Source: Blasia pusilla | Lineage: Eukaryota; Marchantiophyta; Marchantiopsida; Blasiales | Assembly (NCBI GenBank): GCA_050084515.1 | Contig: CM114271.1 | Coordinates: 4,278,001-4,342,000 of the forward strand | DNA length: 64,000 nt | Reading direction: 5' to 3' | Part shown: positions 55,451 through 64,000 of the stretch, in pieces | Numbering within the stretch: the stretch's first letter is position 1 | Layout of the letters: each line of letters begins with the position of its first letter | Notes under the pieces: model-generated | Told to the model about the DNA's origin: nothing | Databases searched by the model: none | Seen by the model: only the letters and a program-made list of their open reading frames with translations | Position numbers and translations under genes: made by a program

Positions 55451-55904
55451 TGGCTACATTATGTTTTGTATAACTTTAGTTGAAAATTCCCTTGTTTGAA
55501 AGGGAGAGTAGTATGTTTTATTTTTGTATATTTTCACAACACACTACTCACCCGTCGATCAAACAGATCATTCTAACTTGGGATGCGGAGGCGGGCTTTG
55601 GAGTCTCGGACGTGGGCATTGGAGCTCTACACTCTCTTGCGCGGAAAAAATTCCTCGTTTGTAGCTCTTGCGCGACAAAAATTTTTCTGTTTCTCTCGTC
55701 TTTCCGGTTGGTTGTTGCCTTCTTGAAGGTGCTCGGTGCCAGTACTCGCGTCGTTGGCCACCGTTCAACCTACGCTCTCCGGGTGCACTCCAAGTAAGAA
55801 TCTCTGGATCTGTCTATGTTTCTCTCTTTGTCTGTCTGATAACATGGATTGCAAGAATTACATTCGGAGTCGCATGGCCCTTTTCGGGTCCCTTGTACAT
55901 TGGT

Positions 55905-55910
<6 letters not shown>

Positions 55911-55969
<59 letters not shown>
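55911..55969. repeat. (CT)n microsatellite
   Basis: About 29 perfect CT repeats. Confidence 0.98.
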
Positions 55970-55971
<2 letters not shown>

Positions 55972-57240
55972 GCCTGGTTGGGTTTAAACCCCAAAACTAC
56001 AAGTCCCGACAGGCCTGGTATGTTGGGACGACATGTTCTAAAGCATTGCTCCTGGGTAGCTTATAATGAGTGAACGCGCGTGCAAGCAATATAGCAATAC
56101 TCTCTGTCGAGTTGCCCATTCTTTGTAGTTGGAACTGTAGTGAGCTTGCGATGTCGTTCCCTGGTTGGTAGGTGTGGATTAGTGTGTCATGTAATCCATG
56201 TGACTTGTGTGATTGTGCCACAAGTAAGGTGTCCGATGGACTTAGTTGGAGAAATGGAGACCTCTCCTTCTTTTGAACTGGATTCACGGGCCCTCCTCTG
56301 CAGCTTAATGCCAGGTACATTCACCTTGGCGGTAGTGATGATCTCAGGGGGGGTAACAAGCGGGCTCTCTTTGGGCACCTGCCGCTTGGAGGCACCCCTC
56401 CGCACAAATAGGACAGCGAGTCCCTGTCTGGACTCTCGGTGGGAGCTTAAACATTCTCCCAAGATCCTAAATCAGTTGTTTGCCAAACCTCTACATATAA
56501 TGAGCGCCTTGAGCCCAACATATCTCCGTTCCTCCCAAGCTTGTGAGGAGTATCAGTTCACCTATCAAGGCGCATACCAAAGCCCAAAGCATCCCCAAGC
56601 TGGGTGGGGAATACCGGAATGTTTACGTGAGATGCTCAAAGGCCCCGGAGTTCGGACTGGGCAGCGAGTTCAATCTGGTCTGAGGAGGAGACCACGGTTC
56701 CACATGATCATTTTCGGTGTACGTCCCACATTAGACTTTGTCTCATTTAAGATCATGTGCGCAACTTTGGGCTTTGAATTCCAATGCTTGGCTTGCCACA
56801 AAAACCAGGTGTCTCAAGATCTGAGACGTGCCTACAACTGGAGGGCTATGGTAGTCGAGGGTGGTTCGGCTTGAAGGAAAGGCCCATCTCCACAAAAGCT
56901 GCTGGTGATCTACACACCTAATGTCTTTAGTGTTCTCCAAGGGACCAGCGATGAAGAGCCTACACATGAAGAGGTTCCATGTCGCAAGCGACCACACCGA
57001 CGCCAAAAGCGTGCCGCCGATCCCCAACTCACTTAGTGACAGTCTCCGTTTGGGTACTGGAACTTCACGTGGACTGACCCATGCAATGAAGCATTTGGAG
57101 GTTGCTGAAGTTTTGCTGAAAAATCAAATACATATATATGCGGGGGTCAGAAACTTGGGAAACCAAGTTAATGGAGATACCCCATGTACCACACTATGCA
57201 TGGTTTGGAAAGATGTGCGAAAGACCAGGCGAACAACAAG
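55970..57240 (+). other. Possible LINE 5' region
   Basis: Precedes LINE endonuclease motifs in plus orientation. A 244-codon frame at 56,140-56,874 has no domain I recognise; it may be the LINE's first ORF or unrelated. A short CCAGGCCTG-type inverted pair surrounds 'gtttaaacc' near 55,971-56,020. Confidence 0.35.
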
Positions 57241-60200
57241 AGAGGTATGAAGGGTGTCGGGTTCTTCATCGAGAATTATGGTGGACAGTGTGAGATCATC
57301 AAACACATGGCTAGAGTATGAACACTGACATATGGGTCAAAGTCCAGTGAGTGCAACTCCGGGATATGTATATTGGGTGTATTTACATGCCTACAAACAA
57401 TGAATCTGCTCTTTGAATAGAGAGGGGCGTTTGATAGTGTGAAAACTGATTGCCTTGGGTTCTAGACAAAGGGAACATAGTCATGCTTTGGGAGACTACA
57501 AACAAGGCACCGATCCCAGCGGAGATTGGGATGTTTGGAGATGTGAGAGTGAATGGCAATGGTACACGGTTGATCACGATGTTGAGGGAACTTCAACCGA
57601 TGGCTCTTAATGATAGGCATAAGGTGGGATCCCTTGGCTTGGACTAGGGTCAACTTCAAGGAGAATGAGAGCTCCATTGTGGACTACATAGTTGTGGATG
57701 AGGAACTCTACACACGCAGTGGGAAGATCACAAAGTGGATGCGACATGACATTGGAAGATCATATCATTCATTGGTCGGACAGAGTTGCAACAAAGGCTA
57801 AAATGCTCAACCAAACCAAAGTGAAGAGGGTGATCAAGAAATGGAGGATAGAGGACTTCCAAGATGAGGGCAACAAGAAGGTGTACATTGGCAAGTGGAA
57901 GAAAATCTCTTTGCATTTGACACTTTCATTGAATCTACCGTCAAGACCTTTGGGTTCACAAGAACAACTCTGGACATGGTCTTTGGCATGGTGGGGCGTG
58001 GAGTGACAGATGCCGCCGAGATTGTCGGGGGAAATTGATAATATCGGCAAAGCCGACAAATGGTGGTCCTTGGAACTCAAGGCGACCATTGCCAAACGAA
58101 AAGCGTATGTCACAAGTGCCAAAGCTAGGGCGATGCATCCTTGTGGGCGAGTATGTGGCCCTACGCAGTGAAACCCGTCTTCTCGTGCGCATGCACAAGA
58201 AGAAAATGAACCAAGCCACATACTCATCCATCAATGAGAATTTCACGAGAATCGAAAAAGTTCGGATGGAAGTGCAGAAATTGAGCAAGGCCAGGAAAGA
58301 AACAGCGTAAAGGCCTTGAAGAGAAAAGACGGTGGAATGGTGACCATAGCTAAATAGATCCGACATGTGTTGGAAGGCCATTACAAGGAGTTAGGCGGGA
58401 AGCCCGCTCGGACATCCCTTGAAGAGCAGAACTTGAGAGAGGGTGGTGGAGGATTTTGTAAAGATACAACGGGAGAAGGCGGATGATGATGAGGTTGAGT
58501 TGGGCAATGCATATAATGATTGGTTCTCCCTGGCTGAGGTGGGAGCAGCGATCAAAGAACTTGTGAACCACAAAGCGGCGGTGGTGATGAGCTTGTGAAT
58601 GAGTGTTAAAGTATAGCGATCTTTGCTATGGCTCGTTCTCTAGTGAGTCTCTTCAACTGGTCAGCGGCGAAGTCATCCCACAAAGATGGCGGATGGGAGT
58701 CATCGTGAACCTCTTCAAGAAGGGTGAGCGAGAAGACTCTGGAAACTACTGAGGGGTATTACATTCTTGAGTGTAGTCGGGAAGCTCCTTTGCCGTATAC
58801 TCAACAATAGGATCTCTGTGCACCTTGAGGAGAATTTTGTCATCAAGGAAGGCCAGGTTGGCTTTCGGCAAGCCCAAGGATGCGTGGACCACATCTTCAC
58901 CTTTAGTCAGATCATCCAGGGTAGGAAAAAGGGAAACCCACCTATTGCTTCTTCTTGGACCTCAAGAAGGCATATGACCTTGTATGGCGTGGCGGGCTTT
59001 CTTATAGCCTTTGTGGAAGGCGGGTGAGAGGGAAAATGTGGAGGATGGTGGAGAAGATGTGCAGAACACAAGGAGTAGAGTTACGTGAATGGCCAAAAGA
59101 GTGGGACATTCGACATCAAGCAAGGAGTGGCTCAAGGATGCCCGCTCTCCCCACCCTCTTCAACATTTTAGTGAATTCCCTATTGGAAGAAATGGAGGAT
59201 AGTGGACTAGGCATACGGGTGGGCAACAACTCTATTGTTGCCCCGATGTTTGCTTGATGACTTTGGTGGCCTTGAGGAAACAGGAGAGAAACTCCAAGAG
59301 ATGATCTCCTTGACCAAAATCTGGTGTGACATGTGGGGCATGGAGGCAAATGTCTTGAAGTGCGGTGTGATGATTTTCAATGGCAAGGAGGAGGACCAAG
59401 ACCAACAGTGGTACTGGGGTGACCAAGAGATCCCCGTGTGGCTACCTACACCTATCTGGGCATAGAATTCTCGGAAGATTGCATGTGGGATGCACACATT
59501 AAGAAGACTCGAGAAAGGCCACAAGAAGGTGAACGGTCTGTCGATTTCTCTGATGTCGGGACATCACATCGGAAGTAAAGCGCTATGTCATTTTGCATAC
59601 CATTCGTCCCTCGCTGGAATACGGGCAGCGCGTGTGTGGGATGCCAACACCAAACAAAGGGATAGGCTTGAAGTTGTGCGGTGAAGGCGTTTGGGGTATG
59701 ATGTCAACTTCATCACGAGCGACCAGCGTTGGTGTGAGATCAGAACTAGGTGTGGAACCCTTGGAGGATAGGCGTGACATCGCCAAGTTGAAATGGCGGA
59801 GGCACCTGGAGACAATGGACTCCCATCGCTATCCTAAAGAGGCGATTGGGAAAACCTGGACCCAAAGAAGACCCGTAAAACAAGCCAAATCTTGGACGAA
59901 AAAGGTTCAAGAGATTGTGCAAGCATCAAGCTCCCCAGAGGCCTGAACTATGGGAGCAAGATGAGAAAGCATTCGTGGATACCATAACCAAAGCATTGGG
60001 CAAACGCTCACAACAGAATAGCATGGAGGAAGCCATGAAAATGTCGACCTCTCTCTTTTGACGGTATATCCGGAGAGGCGAAGCGAAGAACTATTTGCGG
60101 GAACCCCTTGCTTGGGAACCCGGCTCAAGTTCAAGTCAGGGACGGGGCAATCCCCTTGAACCATAAGAAAAGCGGGATGGGAACACAACTAAACTCTTGC

Positions 60201-60555
60201 GCCTTGTGTGACGATGGGGACGAAATCTCTAGTCATTACTTGGTCTCTGCGCAAAATTCACAACACACTGAGCAAGAGCATATCTTGATATTGCTAAATT
60301 TGGTAGCACAGGAATTGTTCAACACATTGTAGCCTTGATTCATTGCCCAAAGCTGCTTTGACCTAGTAAGTAATGTCTATTAGGGATCCCAATCGGGTAA
60401 AGTAGATGGTGTGATGAAGAGCTTCTTGGTTGACACTTGAAGCTCCGCACAAACACGTTGTTTGGTCAAGACACTCACACTATATGAGAGTGTCTCCCTC
60501 CTCTCATATGGTACCTTCTTCACTTGCTTCTCTCTCTACACCCATCCCAGTCTCA
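57241..60555 (+). mobile_element. Non-LTR retrotransposon (LINE) with endonuclease and reverse transcriptase remnants
   Basis: An APE-type endonuclease end near 57,640-57,700 (WTRVNFKENESSIVDYIVVD). Reverse transcriptase: VVGKLLCRILNNRI, IKEGQVGFRQAQGCVDHIF (58,767-58,900), a DLKKAYDLVWR block (58,955-58,990), QEGVAQGCP-like region (59,100-59,150), and a FADD box near 59,250 split by a one-base insertion. Then TYLGIEFSED and RPSLEYG..V with WDANTKQRDRLE, shared with 8.1-9.3 kb. Stops and shifts throughout. Confidence 0.85.
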
Positions 60556-60620
60556 AGCACCGTCCAACCAGGGCGCGGGGTCTATGGTCGCAAGGCTACG
60601 ACAGGCACTACTTAATGAGT
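60556..60620 (+). repeat. LINE 3'-tail unit
   Basis: Same ~65-bp unit as at 8043, 9298 and 9381. Directly followed by ACACAC and the (TC)n array. Confidence 0.8.
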
Positions 60621-60625
60621 ACACA

Positions 60626-60627
<2 letters not shown>

Positions 60628-60717
<90 letters not shown>
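60628..60717. repeat. (TC)n microsatellite
   Basis: About 45 perfect TC repeats at the LINE 3' end. Confidence 0.98.
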
Positions 60718-61796
<1,079 letters not shown>

Positions 61797-62549
61797 GGAT
61801 TGAATGTTCCCATTTTATCAATACTCATATACTAAGCATATACTAAGACATGCATCCTATTGTGCTCTTTGTACGATTGGAGTGGACCTTGGGTATGTGA
61901 CCTAGATTTGATCTAGCCATTTTTTTCTCCTCTCAATCTTGAGTTTGAGACACGACTCATCAAGACAACGCTTGCTTGTCGGAGGACTTGCTCACCTCAA
62001 AGGTTAATGCCACAAGCAAGCTAATGCACTCATTTGCATCACTATTGTGTTCTGCAAGGTATATCATGGGGCATAAATTTCTTCAAATGTCGTAGATGTT
62101 CCCGTGCTTGGTGTTATGTTCAGACCCCACGAAGCAAGAGACACTTGCACAAAGGCTGTGATGTTAATGGCAGGTGGAATTTTGGTGAGTGGCAACTTGT
62201 GTATTTCCGTCATCATACAATTCCAGAGGGCCAGTGTGTGCCTACTTGCGAGTGAACCTACCATGGGACTAGCCCCTCATGCTACTTTCTAAGAAACTCC
62301 ACTTGGGCAATACATGCAAGTAAGGCCACTAGATTTTGGGATTTAGGATTGAGTATTTAAAAGAAAATGTTTGCCCCGTGGTGGCTTTAAATGGGATGTC
62401 TTAGATTCAGGAGATGACATGACAGTGTATATGAATTTATACTGAGTGAGATTGAATGCAAAGTAGCATTTAATAGTAGAATTGCTTTGGATGTGATCTG
62501 TGGAGTTGTATTCTCTGTTGTGGTTTGTATAACAGGTTCATGTGTGTAT
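61797..62549. other. No gene recognised
   Basis: A 62-codon plus frame at 62,104-62,292 contains a hydrophobic run (AVMLMAGGILVSGNLCISVI) that could be a membrane-span exon, but I cannot tie it to a family. Confidence 0.35.
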
Positions 62550-62587
62550 CCCCATAGTTTCCAATGTTGACTTGGAAACTATAGGGG
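62550..62587. repeat. Hairpin at the edge of the element B leader
   Basis: Arms CCCCATAGTTTCCAA and its complement with one bulged base, loop TGTTGAC. It lies at the boundary between AT-rich filler and the GC-richer remnant leader of element B. Confidence 0.8.
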
Positions 62588-62902
62588 GAATAAATGCGAG
62601 GGGGGGGCGTCGCGCCCGTTCGCCCATCGGCGACCTAATTTCCGGCCTCCTCTTGCTCTTTCCCGACACACCGGCTTGCGTATCCTCCACGCCACACCAC
62701 ACGCTACACTCGGTTGTTGTCTCACGTCACCCCGTACCAAAGAAATCTGCGAAAAATGGAAAGCGCTTCCACGCACGGTCTCTTAAACACAAAAATGACC
62801 AATACAACGCCAACCAACATCTCCACGGGCTCCCCATCGAGGCAACTTGCTTGCCTACCGGCAAAAAACAAATTCCCACCAGCCCTCACATCTTTCTCAT
62901 GT
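62588..62902 (-). other. Remnant 5' leader of element B
   Basis: GC-richer DNA directly inside A1. It differs from the element A leader. No primer-binding site is evident directly next to A1. Confidence 0.45.
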
Positions 62903-63324
62903 AAAAATAAAAAGTAGTAAAAACGGCACACCCGGCATATCAAGCCTCGTCCACCCTGTGCTATCAAGGAATCTGGATGCTAGCACCCTAGTCCTATCTC
63001 ACACACATACAAGAGAGGTGCTCCAACGGCCCAACATGAGAAAGATGGCTTAGGAATGCCATCCTCCTCCCTTATATAGGGTTGGGAAGAGCCAAAAGGC
63101 TCTTCCCCTAAAATAGCCATCTCCTTGGTAACGTGCACGCATAGGTTACCAGGGGTGGATGACCTGATCAACAAGTCACCCAATTGTGGAAGATCTCAAA
63201 AGGAAAGTTTTCAGAAATAACGTTCATGACATAATGGACCTATCCTCAACCTCATCCGATAGTCCGTTGGCTCCTATGCCCTATCCACGGTAGATCTTGG
63301 CCTATCGGCTACTCATATGTGACA
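62903..63324 (-). repeat. Element B, segment A1 (5' end)
   Basis: About 422 bp, direct copy of A2 (46,944-47,413), 15.5 kb away. No B segment adjoins it on either side. The right end GTGACA is followed by CATA, matching the left flank of the element. Confidence 0.87.
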
Positions 63325-63328
63325 CATA

Positions 63329-63543
63329 CGAGGATAATGTCAATAGTTTTCTATTGGTGTGCACATATTTAAAGGAGTCTCGAACCATACAAAGTGAAAG
63401 AAGAAAGAAGAAACTTCAATAAAAAAAAAACACACAAATGGAAAACCCATCGAGTGTACGAAAGAGGGCGACTCAAAGACTTGAGTGTGTGAAGTCCACA
63501 ACCGGTTGGTAAAGTTATACCTTCTTAGAAAAATCCCTCACAT
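63329..63543. other. Right flank of element B, no gene recognised
   Basis: Short, AT-rich. An A-run at 63,421-63,430. Confidence 0.4.
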
Positions 63544-63801
63544 CTATTCATCCTTGGGTTAGTTAACCCGAGGTCCAGATCCCGCAGCCACAGGTTCTAT
63601 TTTGAATAACAGAATAAGAATTTTATTAATACCATATTTTTCACGCAGTGACTACAGTGGAGTGGATGGTGTGCTTACTACAGATGTGTAGGTCTCAGGT
63701 TCGAATCCCCTCATATGTGGCATGTTTTGCATGAGCCCCTCTTGAATCATAACCCACGTCTAACCCTTATGCCTCTAACCCAAGGACCCGAGGATGAATA
63801 G
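63544..63801. mobile_element. Small fold-back element with a tRNA-like B box
   Basis: Imperfect terminal inverted repeats: CTATTCATCC-TTGGGTTAG at 63,544 and its complement (with an 8-bp insertion) ending at 63,801. Inside, GGTTCGAATCCCC at 63,698-63,710 matches a Pol III B box, and TGGATGGTGTG at about 63,663 is a weak A box. It could be a SINE, a decayed tRNA gene or a MITE that captured one. Confidence 0.4.
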
Positions 63802-64000
63802 GCACAAGGGAAAACTCCAAGCATCATATGCACAAGAGGATGGAGCTTCTATGCAAACAAATATGTTGCCCATGCAATTTTAGAAAATATTTTTAAAAAT
63901 TTATTTTGTAATGTTGTTCTCTAGTAATTTTGGTAGAAATTATGTGTTTTCAAGACCATATTTTAAATGCATGGAGGAGTGGGAGAAAAAGAAAAGTTCC
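63802..64000. other. No gene recognised
   Basis: AT-rich window end. Confidence 0.4.

Noticed and set aside
63421-63430. A-run as a poly(A) tail of a retrocopy
   Set aside because: Only ten bases and no transcript-like sequence upstream.

Overview
The window is nuclear DNA of a land plant or close streptophyte relative. The evidence is a plant-type AGD3/VAN3-like ARF-GAP, a theta-class glutathione S-transferase (GST) gene with plant-style introns, Ty3/gypsy elements with plant-like pol motifs, PIF/Harbinger, LINE, SINE-like and Helitron-like remnants, and long microsatellites. The retroelements carry a cytosine methyltransferase, which from memory fits an early-diverging streptophyte (charophyte, bryophyte, lycophyte or fern) better than a flowering plant. 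The species cannot be named from sequence alone. Host genes are sparse and most of the window is mobile DNA.

Layout. 0-8 kb: no convincing gene; a cluster of 33-bp palindromes (0.67-1.58 kb), an 82-bp tandem pair, a 132-bp direct repeat and a perfect hairpin. 8.0-9.4 kb: 3' end of a LINE. 9.96-12.2 kb (minus): intact, intronless ARF-GAP. 12.2-16.2 kb: single-copy-looking DNA with one possible small spliced gene. 16.3-17.3 kb: AT-rich Helitron-like piece. 17.87-36.22 kb and 39.09-45.40 kb: two direct copies of a ~6.3 kb block holding a gypsy integrase fragment and the theta GST gene. The second copy has five good GST exons; the first is a decayed pseudogene. Copy 1 was later hit by a solo LTR (23.5 kb) and by an 11.5-kb retroelement (element A, 24.2-35.6 kb). 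Copy 2 was hit by a small SINE-like element that leaves an empty site in copy 1. 45.4-46.2 kb: PIF/Harbinger transposase cut at the block edge. 46.8-63.3 kb: a second related retroelement (element B, minus strand), whose 5' half is replaced by a 350-bp satellite, a LINE and very long CT and AC microsatellites.

The most interesting system is the retroelement family represented by A and B. Its order on the minus strand is gag - zinc knuckles - aspartic protease - C5 cytosine DNA methyltransferase - reverse transcriptase - RNase H - DDE integrase - PHD finger. Its termini are not ordinary LTRs. The 5' end has segment A only, while the 3' end has B-A-B (split direct repeats: A1 ... B1-A2-B2). Both elements are bounded by TGTC...GACA and flanked by 4-bp target duplications (ACTC and CATA). 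Split direct repeats are known from tyrosine-recombinase retroelements (Ngaro/PAT type), whereas this family has a DDE integrase. Both copies carry frameshifts and stops and look non-autonomous today.
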